From the NCBI GenBank assembly GCA_037013685.1, contig CM072905.1, forward strand, positions 4,475,491-4,539,490: a stretch of DNA of 64,000 bases. Direction: 5' to 3'. The position numbers were made by a program, and so were the translations under genes. Source of the DNA: Acridotheres tristis. Taxonomy: Eukaryota > Chordata > Aves > Passeriformes > Sturnidae. Positions 35,191 to 46,427 of this stretch are shown here, in pieces (position 1 is the stretch's first letter; every line of letters begins with the position of its first letter). Under the pieces are notes generated by a model that saw only the letters and a list, made by a program, of their open reading frames with translations, was not told the origin of the DNA and did no database searches.

Positions 35191-35323
35191 CTTTGTGAAC
35201 CACAGGAAATCCTGCATAACTGAACTACTGTGAGAGTCATCGATTTCCACAATTGGGATTTGATCTTCATTGGTTACTAACAAATTGTCTTTGTAAAAAA
35301 GTATAACAGATAAGTAGAGTCCC
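35191..35323 (-). CDS. ANKFN1: ANKFN1 window exon 7: start of the conserved WAKE/NMF9 core
   Basis: The 133-nt exon covers residues 236-280. It reads RGLYLSVILFYKDNLLVTNE, then DQIPIVEIDDSHSSSVMQDF, then LWFTK. 'NEDQIPIVEIDD' is one of the most recognisable ANKFN1 segments. The acceptor is CTCTTTAG and the donor is AAAG/GTAATG. Entry phase is 2 and exit phase is 0. No catalytic motif is evident. The hydrophobic strand and the acidic IVEIDD run suggest a folded domain rather than a linker. Confidence 0.95.
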
Positions 35324-35387
35324 CTAAAGAGAGAAGGAAACACTATCAAACACCTTTCATGTCTATTCACATCCAAGCCAAATTTAA

Positions 35388-35475
35388 TCAAAGAATCATA
35401 GATGTTAAGTTCTGAGGAGACAAAGTGAATCATCTGGTCTAAACTTCTGTGTAATATAAAGTCATGCAACTTCAG
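35388..35475 (-). mobile_element. CR1/L3-like LINE 3' end fragment
   Basis: 'caaagaatcatagatgttaa' followed by 'gaatcatctggtctaaactt' is the reverse complement of a CR1-type 3' end, whose terminal (ATTCTATG) repeat appears here as 'gaatcata'. The copy is short and diverged. Confidence 0.4.
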
Positions 35476-35709
35476 TCAGTGAATTCTGAAAAAATATTTG
35501 GGAAGTTCATCACTTTAGATGATGTGAGACTACATGAGTCTCACATCTGAAGAGATTATGGATCTGTGCAAGCCACTGGCATCACTTTCAGTGAGAATTT
35601 TGCCAGAGTACACAGTACACAGTGGAGGCCTTATGCCCTTTAGAAATCATAAATTTTACTAAAACTTATAATTAATGTGCTTAGTTCTGCCCACCTGTAC
35701 TTCAGAGCA

Positions 35710-35785
35710 AATCTGAAATAACTCAGTTGAAATCAGGTGGGTGATTATGGATTTACATTGGTATAATTGAGAGTAATTTGGCCAA
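35710..35785 (+). repeat. Degenerate ancient repeat ('gatttacattggtataa' core)
   Basis: 'aactcagttgaaatcaggtg', then 'ggatttacattggtataatt' and 'gagagtaatttggcc', follows the ggaattactcctgatttacaccagtgtaa pattern. Confidence 0.45.
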
Positions 35786-36466
35786 CATATCTTCAAACCT
35801 GTTTATAGATATAATTCCTTTCAATATTTACCCTCACAATTAATACATATGTTAAGTAGTTACTGCAGGGAATTTAAAGACTCTGGAGAGCTCTTCTGAA
35901 AGAATCAAACACTTATCAAAATACAAAGAAAATGCAAATTGAACACTCTGGGCAATGGAAGAAGAAATAATCCAGAATATGCAACTTCCACTTGCTAAAA
36001 CAAATTATCAGGGCTGAGAGTTGGATCACAGTGGGCTGCAAACCCAGCTGAGGGTGTCAGAGATTCCTACGTGTGTAGCTTGCTGCAAATGTTGTCTGAG
36101 CTGTGTGCTTTATATTATGAATGAATAAATGTCATAGTTCCATTAATGAGCAGCATCAGAGGCAGTGCTTTCAAACAGCTCAGCGGCTGCACTTCGGGTT
36201 TGCACAGAGTATTTCACTCTGTAACAATTTGAATCCACTTCCAAAAGTAACAAGGAAAAATTTCTATTGATTTCAGTAGGAGCTGGAGCACTTTTTCCTG
36301 TGGGCTGCAGCAGTCTTACACGTCTGTGATTTTATCAGCTCATTCTGACTAATTGCTGTCTCATCAGTAGTGGCATATTCACACATATTTCTAAGGTGCT
36401 TTTCTCTAATACAGAACAACAAGTGCCAAAATTCAGAGTGTCTTGAACATAGAAGGAATCACAAAC

Positions 36467-36566
36467 CGTTTCAGAGTCTTCACAAACTTGTTTGATGAAT
36501 GGAAAAGGTGCTTCAGGCTTCTGGAAACCGATTGCTTGCGACCAGCATTTTGTAGTTTAGAACTTT
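36467..36566 (-). CDS. ANKFN1: ANKFN1 window exon 6: basic serine-rich linker
   Basis: This 100-nt exon encodes residues 203-235, ESSKLQNAGRKQSVSRSLKH then LFHSSNKFVKTLK, and ends inside an Arg codon (CG/G). It is strongly basic, and RKQSVS is a plausible basophilic kinase site (inference). The acceptor is CCATTTCAG. The donor, CG/GTTTGT, departs from consensus at position +3 but is the only site that keeps the frame with the next exon, which begins G GGA CTC (R-G-L). Confidence 0.92.
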
Positions 36567-39500
36567 CTGAAATGGGAAAAAGAAGCAAACCCAACACAGC
36601 TCTTAAATTTCAGTTAGTGTCTCATAAAAACCCTTTTTTTCTTGAACCACAGTACTAAATTTCAGTCAGTGCCCATTACATTCCTCTCAAAAGACAACAT
36701 TCAGAAAGATGCTCAAATGCAACCCTTTGATGGTGTTTTCATTAACTTAGTGATACACAGCAGCAGACAATTTCCTTACTTGCTGCAAACTCAGAGAGAT
36801 AAAGCTGTTTTGCTCTGAGGCAAGCTTCAACCAGCCCTACACACTCATAATGCTCAGAAAGGATAGGAATTTTGCAAGTGGTCTGAAAAACCCGAGAAGG
36901 GATTTGAACATTACAACATTTTAGGGTGTTGTAATTTCTAAATTTCTTACCACATGTAGTTTAAGTTTCTAAGAAGTGAATAATTGGTGCCCTGGCTGAC
37001 ACTGACATCCCAGCATCAACAGTGTAACCTAAGGAAAAGCTTTAAGGAGACAAGATTATCCCTCATCTTTCTGTATGTCACATTAAATTCATCTTCTGTT
37101 GCTTGGATTTTTTTCTCCATCACAACAAATTCCACTCATGTTGCCTCAGAACTTCCAGTTACCTTTGCTCCCTAGTGATCTGGAGTCCAAGGAAGGGGTG
37201 TTAAACTCTTCTGTTCACTTCATGTGAAAGCTGCTGTGTGCCTGCCAGCATCTCTGGGCCAGCTCTCCAATAGAAGAATTTTATAAAATTGTCACAGTGT
37301 TCTAAGAAAATTGTTATACATTGCATTCTTTTTCACTTTGATGAATTTGACTTAATGTCTTCCCTTCTTTCATGCATGGCCTTGTAAGCCAAAGAAATAT
37401 CTTCCCATGGGCATTGAAAGCCATGAGCTCTGTGTAACAGCTGTGAACACCTGTGAGCAGGTTTGGAGGGGACACCAAGAGATGGCAGTCAGGGACAGGA
37501 GGGACTTTATAATTTGAAAGCAGTGGGCATTTAACACTGATTTATTTATTGATTGATTTATATATATTTTTAAAATTTGTTTTGTTTTGGTTTTGGTTTT
37601 TTGTTCTTTTTTTTCAATGTCTGTGCTGTTTAATGCTGTTGTAAGAGAAACAGCAGAGATACTTCGAAAAATAGAGTAAATTCTTCAGATACCTGCTGTG
37701 ATATGAAAAGAAAGACAAAACAAAAAAAAATGGCACTGTGAAAGCACATCTCACTTTCCCAGGATCTGTTTATTTGGATGAAGCATGGATCCTCATCCAG
37801 ACTGAAGTGTGAAACATTTTGAGGGACACCCTTCTCCAGTGGGAAAAAACCATGACTCATGGAGAGCCACTTGCTGGAAGCTGCTGAGGTGTTCTCAGAG
37901 CATTCCCCACTTACCTCTGGTGCAGAATAGGAGGTGCCTGTCTGTGTCTCCCTGGTGAGATCTAATTTTGAATATTTGAAGAACATCTAAATTTGCTGTT
38001 TTCACAACCCCATCTGTGGAAGTGCTCGGCATATTTTAAATGATGAATAAATTTGCACCACGATTGGCACATTGAAAGGCCCAGCAAGCAGACACATAGT
38101 TAGCAATAATTACTGCTCTGTGGAACAGCAAGTACAAAGAGAACAAGGTTCTGTTGGGGGTGAAATCATACAGTTCAGATGTATGAGACTTATTAAATCA
38201 TCAAACCCATTGTCTTTCCAGTGCAAACTTGTTCTCCATGGCATATTCTCCAATGCACTCCTCAGCTTAAACAGGCTCATCCAAATCCATGACTACTCCT
38301 TTGTTTTCTTCTCCTTCTAAAATTATTCTTTTGTATTTCTATCCATATCTCCTCAGATAACAGTTATTTTACTGTGAACCTTTTTCAGTGTATTGCAGTA
38401 ATGTAAACCAAATGCTACATGAAAACTCCTGTCTTACTCTTTCCTTCTTCAGATCAATTTAAGAATATAAATTTCATTCTGATAATTTTCTTCTGTATTC
38501 CTTCCGTCTTTACAGAGGGAACGGAGGAGGAAATTACTGAAGGCAAAGCAACATAATTTTGTATAAAACACCCAGAGACTGCAGCATTAAAATAAGAGGG
38601 CACATTACAAGTGAAATATATGTTATTGGTCTATTCAGCGGTTTGGGTTTAGTCCACAGCTTTGCAGAAGCCAACAGCAAAAGAATTAATGTAAAACTAG
38701 ATGGAGACTGTAAACTCTCCTATATTGCTATTTACTTTTATTTTACAATATTGTGTGTCTAGAAGCCAGAAAACATGGAGCTGAGATTAGAGGATAATTT
38801 GGATCTGCAGGAAATGGAACTTTGTCTGTTACTTAATTAACTAATAAATAACATAGAGTAACCTTCATGGAAAAGCACCAGTAGCAACACAGTAAGTTTA
38901 TATTAACAAATGATACAGCAATTGAGCTGTGAGCTCTTTTAATGGAAGCCTGGGAGTGAGCACATAGCATCCAAGATGGGAGAATTTCCAGTGATTAGAT
39001 TTAGATCAGAAGCATTCAAACCTGGACTGAAATAGGCAATTAAATAAAAAGGTGTATTTATGACATTGGCAGCCTTTCTCTTCCAAGGTAGAGGGCGTAC
39101 AAATATTTCTTTGCAGTTTTTTGTGTAAATACAAGCCATACTTAAAAGGAACCTCTTGGAAGAACAAGAACCACGTTTCCCCCTCAAGCTTTTGTGCATC
39201 TGGGGTCTCTTCTTAAATTCCCAACCTGAACTTCTCAGTCTATAGCTTGGTTCTCAAGTCTACTTTTGCATATTCTCACAAAGAATTATAATCAAAACAG
39301 CTTAAATGCCTTGTGGTATCAGAGATCCCTCTCTTTGCTAAATGCAATTAAAACTATGGGCTCTGCTTGTGAATCAAATTAAAATGAGAACATTTTTATT
39401 TCACCTCTGACTTGTCTAGTAAAATACATTTCAACTGAATTTCAGAAGGAAAATATCTGGTAAGAATTCTACTGAAGAGTTGGGTTCCTTTCTTAATGAA

Positions 39501-42333
39501 GTGTCACACAATTACTTAATCCACTCCGAATTGTTTAGAAAGAAAGATCTACAAGAAAAAAAATACTTAAAAAATATATTTGAAGTGTTGCCAGGATATA
39601 CAATTGTAGTAACTCAGTTATGATAGTCTGTAGCATGGTATTATGAAGACAAATGGATGACTGTTATTTGTAATCATCAGGGTTTTCCAGAAGATTAAAC
39701 ATATGAAAGCAAAGCTTCCTAAGTAATTCCCTAGGAGATTTCATCATATCACAGAGCAGGTTCAAAAGCAACAGCTGATCTAATTCCAAAAGCTCTTAAA
39801 CTCACTGTACATTCCAGTGTGTTCTTCCTGGTATTTTTGTAAGCTTGTTTTCTCCAGCCCCTGCAATGCAAAGCCCAGGGCAAAAGGCAGAGCCTGAATG
39901 AACAGACTTGGCCAAAGGATCTGCCTGGAATGTGGGCAATGTCCCCTCCCAGATCCTGCAGGAGTGGCAGCACACAGCCTGGTCCTCCAGCTCCTCTGCT
40001 TCTGAGGCTTTTGCCTGCGTTGTTCAGATAATCTCAGAGCATTTCCATTGATTCCTCTCAGTTTTCTCCACCTTTCTGTCACTCCTGCTGTGCCCTGGGC
40101 CAGCCCGAGCAGGACATCCCACACAGGAATCCCTTGGGACCAACCAGGACACCAGGTCTGGCCCCAGCTCTGCTCCCCTGAACTCGAATTCGTGCAGAAC
40201 CTGGTTCTGCTTCCACAGCTCATCAGCACCTGCAGGCAGATTCAAGGATCTTCCTCAAACCCTGTCCAGCTCTGTAGTGACAGCTCTACCACAAATGGGG
40301 CAAACAGAGGTCACAGGATTGGCATTAACCAGAATGTGGTAAAGGGAGTCATGGCAAAGGACAGAAAAATGCCTGGGCAGGTCCAGCCCCTGTGTAAACA
40401 GCAGGGCCAGGCTGCCTTCCACCCTGTCAGTCAATCATGCTAATTACATTAATTAAGACTAGAGATCAAGCCTCTGTATTACATGAAATGAAAGCTGTTA
40501 TTTGGGGTTTTCATATACAGTATCTTGATCAAACGCCTCGGATTCCACTGAGGTTGATAAATCCCAGAATAAAATTTCTGAGTCAAAGTGACATCATAAT
40601 TCTTACTTTTCCTGCAACCTTTGTTTTGATTTCTTACTGAATTAGTGAAATAAAAGGGGCTGATATCATCATCTATTTAAGGCAAGTTCCAAAGGTTCTC
40701 CTATGATGATGCCATGCTGATTTATCCAAAATATACTACTGTGTAATGCTAGCATTACAAGCAATTATGAGATTTTTATTTGGTTGGAGGCAAGGGTGTT
40801 GTTCAAGCTGACTCCACAGTGTGGTACGCCCCATGTGAGGTCCCACAGCCTTTCCAGCATAGAAGAAAATGTTCTGATCTAAACACATTTTCTGTATTGT
40901 TATTCATTATTCAAGGAAAAGGTGCTAGGAAGTCAACAACGGAGCTGCCTGTGCTCAGTTTTGAGACTGGGGTTAATTTCAGGAGAAGTGGAATTTTATA
41001 AGAACCAGGCACTGGTGTCAGAATGTCAAAAGGAGCAATTTTCTGCAAGATGTTTATAACTGCTTCTGTTCTGGGCTGCTACGTCAGTAAAACAATTTAT
41101 GCTAATAATATTTTCAGATGTTCCATCACTTACTCTCTGTTGATGGAAAGGTGGCCTGAAAGAGCTGAGATAGGCACTAACTCCAGAGAGGAAAATCTGT
41201 ACCACGAAAAAAGCCTTCTTTAATAACACAAAAAGCCATGTAAGAGATAGAATATATCATCTGTATTTTCAGTACCAAGACCACCTGCAAGTGATAATAT
41301 TTGCATGAATTTTAATTAGAGAAGCAACATTTTCTTGCAATATCTCCTTTCCCTTTCCAAGCATCATAGATGAATGGTTTAAGTTGCTATGGTTACAATG
41401 GGTTGTGTCAGACCGTGGATCAGTGTGATGGTTACAAATTTGCATGTAAAGAACAAAGGCTGCATCTTTTAATTTCAGCCAGGTGATTTTAGCTCGAAGT
41501 ATTTCTATGATTTTAAATTAATTATATCAATATAAATCAAAATGATATGAAAATAAAATCAACATAGCAGTCATACTAGGTGAAGAAAAATGAAAACTTC
41601 ATGATAGTTTAACTTTTCCATTCAAAGTAAATCCCTTTGCAATGAAGCATTATTCCAGTTAGAAGTTTATTTTAAGAAAATAAATAGCACTTTTCAACAA
41701 CCTGTATAGAAGAGGAGTTTTTATATAGGCACTAAAAAGAATGCCAAGCTGCTGCCTTGGCTCTTGAGCTATTAAAGGCACAGTCTGTTTCTCATGAATG
41801 AAGATTGGCTGAGATTTGAACTCTCTCCTAGTTTTGATCCATTCTGTTTTGAAATGTAGCAATCTTATCTTCCCATTGCATTGTGCAAGTATTTTTCATT
41901 ATGGATTGGCATGACATCCACTCAGTGTCTTCCTTTTGGAGGCAGCCAGTTCCTCCCTTTTGATCCAAACCAGTTGTTAACTGTCTGAAGTATTTCTTTA
42001 TATGAAAAAATAAAAAAGCCATCCTTGAAACACTTTAGTGGAATCCTGTGTGAAACTAATTTGTCGGGGAAAACAAATCAATAGGTGTGTAGGGTAAGGA
42101 GGGAGAAAGCCTGTGCCTCTGTGTGTGCACATTGCAGCCCTCAGATGTTTTCATCCAACTAATTTCAAGGGTTAAGAGCGAGATGGTGTGCTAAAGTGAT
42201 TCCAGATGGGCCAATATTAATATCTTTCTTTTCCTGATGAATGAGAAGGTATGACCTAGTTAGAAAACTGCTAAAATTACAGGCGCCACAGAGGCTTCAG
42301 CTGGTGCCCTACCACATAGATATTTATCCTTAC
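36567..42333. other. ANKFN1 intron 5
   Basis: A 5.8-kb AT-rich intron with a T/TTG-rich tract at 37527-37617 and a homeodomain-like 'taattacattaattaa' near 40442. No gene or clear transposon seen. Confidence 0.75.
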
Positions 42334-42441
42334 CTCTGCAGTTATAGTGCTGATGAGCTGCTCGAACCTGCTGAAGGAGGCGTTCCAGGGCCTCCGTGTG
42401 TCCCCTGTGCCGAGGCTCTCTTCCACTGCAGTCTTTCCAGT
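42334..42441 (-). CDS. ANKFN1: ANKFN1 window exon 5: linker after FN3
   Basis: The 108-nt exon encodes residues 167-202: NWKDCSGREPRHRGHTEALE, then RLLQQVRAAHQHYNCR. It enters in phase 1 and leaves in phase 1. The acceptor is TTCAATAG and the donor is CAGAG/GTAAGG. The second half looks like an amphipathic helix (LERLLQQVRAAHQHY). Family members carry the same 'WKDC.GREPRHRG.TEAL' stretch directly after FN3, as far as I recall, which helps fix the gene identity. Confidence 0.93.
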
Positions 42442-45400
42442 CTATTGAACAAAGGAAATAAACAGAAATGAAACACAAAGGTGCAGGAGAGGGTCTAAAA
42501 ATATTTTCTTGCCTCTGGTACTTCTCGGCTCTAGAGGAGTTTTACATCTCGGCAGTCAAGAGTCATTTTTTAAGTCTGTTTTTACTGAGTTTTCTTTGCC
42601 TTGTGCCAGCTGGGTAATTAGTCATAATGATTATTAACAAAGAGCTCACAGGCAGCTCTGAGAAGCTCCTGTGGTGGCTGACTGGACCGTGGCTATTTCT
42701 CCCCGTGAATGGGCTCTGGTGCTGCAGGCAGGGCTGTCCCTCACCGGGGTCACACAGTGTCCTCCTGCCACTCCTGCCCACGCCAGGACGCTCCACAACT
42801 CGCCTACAGAGCAGAGAATGAACATCTTCCTACACCCAGAGCTTGCCCTGCAGCCAGAGAAACACGCTGGGAGTGAAATCACTTCTGGAGATGTGCCCCC
42901 AGGCAGAGCCGGAACAAACCCTGCCCTGGAGCCCATGGGCTGCTCAGCACTGCACTCCTGAGGCAAAAACCTGCTGTGTTTGTCCTGCACACCTTCAGCC
43001 TCCCACAGGCTTTGTTTTCATTCACTTGCTGCTAAAGAGAATCTCAGTCTTCACGTTAAAGAAAAAGAACTCATCACAAATAGGAAGAAACTGTGTGTAT
43101 CAGAAAGGAGCTCTTTAATTCCAGACTTGGCTATTTTCATACTTTGATTGTAATGAGAAAAGTGCATTGCACCCATTTCCTGGCCCAAAGGAATGGTGGA
43201 TCAAGGTATTAAGAGATCTGTCTGCACAGGAGACATGCTCCCATCTTGCTGGCACAGAGGCTCATAGCCACCAGCAGTTTGCTCACTCACTAAATATACA
43301 GATCCAGTTTCTAGTGCAAGTTTGGAGTCAAGCATTCCTTCCAATGGGCTCACTATGCCAGGGATATAAATACCTGTTTATTTACATTTAGTGTAGCAGC
43401 CAGAGTAAGCCCCATGAAAGGCTGGAAAGAGAAGACATTTGGTATCCTGATAGCCTGTGGGCAGTGTGACAGCTGCAGAGGGGCTGTCCTGTGTGCTCTG
43501 TGCTACTGCAGACATCAGGGCCAGCTGCATTTACTGCTCTGTGTGGGGAAAACGTCCTTACAGCTCCTGTGAGCAGCCAGGAGGGACCAACTGGAACTCA
43601 CCAGTCTCGGAGTGTTTGGTGTTATCAGACTGGTAGAGTTTCAAACAGCCTCGTGATTTCCAAACTTTTTGAACCTCCAGATTGCTGACTACCTTAGAAA
43701 CAACACAGAAACCAGACTGGCTTCCCCTCATTTTCCATCACTCACCTGCTAATGAATAAACCTTGAAATATTTCTGTCTACTGGGATTTCACAGAGAAGC
43801 TGCACGACATTGGCCACCACTTTCCAGGCTGCTGCTGTGTGTGGGTGGGGGAACAGGGGGACAGTGGCAAGTGCTCACTGTCACCACACACACACACATC
43901 TCCAAGACTGTCACCAACCTTGGATGCTCTGGGATTGGACTGGATCAATGTCAGGCCCTGAAGCTTTCCTTTCCCTTGCATATTCTTGTGGCTGCTGTTA
44001 CAGACAGCATCAATGTATTTCCATTTAAATTTTAGCTCAGGGCCATATTTTGTTATGCAGCACTGGTGTAAAGTCAGCTTGCTGCTTCCTTGCCAAGCAC
44101 AAATCTGCTGCTTTTCAAAACCAGTGGTGAAGGCAGTCATGTGAATAGGGAAGTTCTGCCCCCAGTAACTGCAATGGTAAATAACATCCTGCCTCTCTAA
44201 TGTGAATATTACTTAATGAAAAGATTTGCATTTGGGCTCTGCTGGTCTTACTATAAAGCTTAAGCATGTGTCCCTAAACCCAGCAATTTTTTGTACTCTT
44301 AACACCCTGAGATATTGTACAAGGGGAATGAACAGAATTCTCTCCATAGCTTTTGTGCTGATCCACTGAAATCTGCAGGAAGATTTCCTTCACAGCCCAA
44401 AACTTTGGAACTGGCACATGATGTCAGATTTCAGAAGGTTCATAGTGGGGGCTAAAAGGGAAGACAATGCAATATGCTGAAAGCAAAATTCACATCATAC
44501 ACAGTTGCAGTCTTAAATACCACCTGTCTTGCCAGGAGTGCTCCTTTCTTGGGGATATTTGGCTGAATAACTGGCAGCTACTGTGAAAGAACCTATCCCC
44601 CAGCTGATGTAAATTTTGGGTTTCTGGGGCCAAGTCCTGTGTAGTTACACCTGGCTATAGTCAAGGTAATTGCATATCACCAAGTTATTCAGTTATCCAC
44701 AGTAGATTTTCCCCATGCATGTAGCCCATTTTCGTTCTCAAGCAGAATATTTCTTTAGCCTAGTTCTGATATTGTTCTGGAGAAAACACAAGAACAAAAT
44801 TGAAGCAAAATGGGACAATGGTAATGCAAAAGCCTTATTTATCCAAGCCTCCTTATTATGACTACTGAGAGTAGGTACAGCTTGTTATATTTTTTCACAT
44901 TAGCATGCAAGGTTATTAAATTGTTACATTAGCCTAATAAAAGCTAGTGTTAATGCAATAAAAAGAGAAGTCCCACTTTACTGCATTAATCAATATAAGG
45001 GGAGCTGTAATACACTGAGCCAGTTTGGCAGGAAACACTAAGTCTGGGAAAGCAACTAACAATACAATGTGATTATAATAGATTAAAAATTACAAATGAC
45101 AAATCATAGCCCTAATGGAGTTTGAGAAGGCTTGTCAGAGGCTGGAAAAGGAAGAAAGGCTTTTGGATATTTCTGGAACATTTACAGGCTACATCCTACC
45201 ACCATGTGTGTCCACACTGGAGTATTTTATGTACAGGACACTGTGAGAATGGTCCAGTGAATGGTATCTGTAATGCTACAAGCTAAAACGTAAAACTACA
45301 TGAGATACATGTAAGTGCTTTGCTTCCAGCAGCTCAGAATCAGGTTTTGATCCATGCATGTACTGAAAAGTGAAGTTCCATATATCAGAACTCTCCTAAG

Positions 45401-45642
45401 AGAAATGGAGATTAAAATATTTCTAATTTGTTTAAGTGTTAATGACTAGAAAACAATTTTCTGTCAAAGGACTGGAGAAGAATAAAAGCTGAGACATATA
45501 TATAAATTATTATTTTGCTTATTTTTGTGGGGTTGGAAGGGGTTGAGGTTTATGATTTTTTTCCCTCCTAGATGACATGACAATTACATTGTGAACTCCA
45601 ACATCACTTAGAAAACTGGGAGGGCAGACAAACCCAACTCAC
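42442..45642. other. ANKFN1 intron 4
   Basis: Contains a short (CA)n at 43885-43898 and an old repeat relic at 44599. Nothing else recognised. Confidence 0.8.
44599..44660 (+). repeat. Degenerate ancient repeat ('cagctgatgtaaatt' core)
   Basis: 'cccagctgatgtaaattttg' and 'ggggccaagtcctgtg' resemble the ccagctgatgtaaattggc and ggatctggcccc blocks of old amniote repeats. Confidence 0.4.
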
Positions 45643-45733
45643 TTGAAGGAGAAGCATATTCAGGAGTAGATTTGCGTGGAGGCCCCCATCCTCTCATGTT
45701 GTATGCTGAGACACGGACAAAGTATCTCTGACC
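45643..45733 (-). CDS. ANKFN1: ANKFN1 window exon 4: end of the FN3 domain
   Basis: This 91-nt exon encodes residues 137-166, GQRYFVRVSAYNMRGWGPPR followed by KSTPEYASPS. The 'Y-V-V-A-N--G-G' pattern is the classic FN3 F-G strand signature, with the conserved tyrosine and the N.RGWGPP loop. The acceptor is TTTGCAG and the donor is TCAA/GTGAGT. Entry phase is 0 and exit phase is 1. It closes the FN3 domain, which therefore spans three exons. Short spacing to exon 3 (596 bp) contrasts with the 14-kb intron that splits the same domain after exon 2. Confidence 0.95.
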
Positions 45734-46329
45734 CTGCAAATGGAAACAACTGGAGTCAAAACTATCACTGGATTCAAAATCTTGGCTGTAACAACTGCAA
45801 AGCAGTGCCTCAGAAATATATATATTTTTTTTCAGTGAGAAACTGAAATAGTTTTAATAATTTAAATGCACCATGATAGATTGAAAAATACTACCAAGAT
45901 TTGAGGACAAGGTTGGAGTTCTGTTTGATGTAAAACAGATATACAAAGACAACAAAAATGAGAATGATTGCCATCCACATGTGCATTTCTGGAAGAAGGA
46001 GAAGAGAAAGAATTGTTATTTGAGGTATTGGTCATCAGAGTTAGGTCTAGATGAACCTTTCTCAAGAGCCTTTGATCTGCCCTGATTATCCCATGATCCA
46101 GAAAACAGCAGCTTTTGTTCCAGTCTTTCCCAATTTCTCCTGAGAATGGCAAGTCAAAAAGTGGTTCTATTCCTTTGTGACTTTTGGATAATGGTTACCA
46201 ACCGTGCTCAATCACTGGAAAATGCTGCTACAACAAAGATTTCCGAGGGGTGGTGATGCAAACTCTCACGTCTTTGTATCACTGTGGGGATGGGGCCATC
46301 GAGGTCTAAATGAGTCCTCTGGAACTCAC
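45734..46329. other. ANKFN1 intron 3
   Basis: A 596-bp intron between two FN3 exons, with no recognised element. Confidence 0.85.
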
Positions 46330-46427
46330 CGTCCTGAGACCTGTGATGGAGCACCTCAGAGAGTGAAGATTATCCATAATTATTTCACCAGCCAAAGGAG
46401 AAAAGTCTTCTGAAGAGCTCCATTCCA
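46330..46427 (-). CDS. ANKFN1: ANKFN1 window exon 3: middle of the FN3 domain
   Basis: The exon has 98 nt and covers residues 104-136, entering in phase 1 (G + TG = Val) and leaving in phase 0. It reads VEWSSSEDFSPLAGEIIMDN, then LHSLRCSITGLRT. The VEW-S motif carries the tryptophan typical of FN3 strand C, and 'ITGLRT' corresponds to the turn before the final strands. The acceptor is TTTCTAG and the donor is GACG/GTGAGT. The next exon begins GQRYFVRVSAYN, the expected FN3 continuation. Confidence 0.95.

Larger units (their letters stand above)
35324..36466. other. ANKFN1 intron 6
   Basis: Holds two old repeat relics, listed separately. Otherwise unremarkable AT-rich sequence. Confidence 0.8.

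Noticed and set aside
41371..41398. RFX X-box-like 'gttgctatggttac'
   Set aside because: The second half-site breaks the RRNRAC consensus, so support is too weak.
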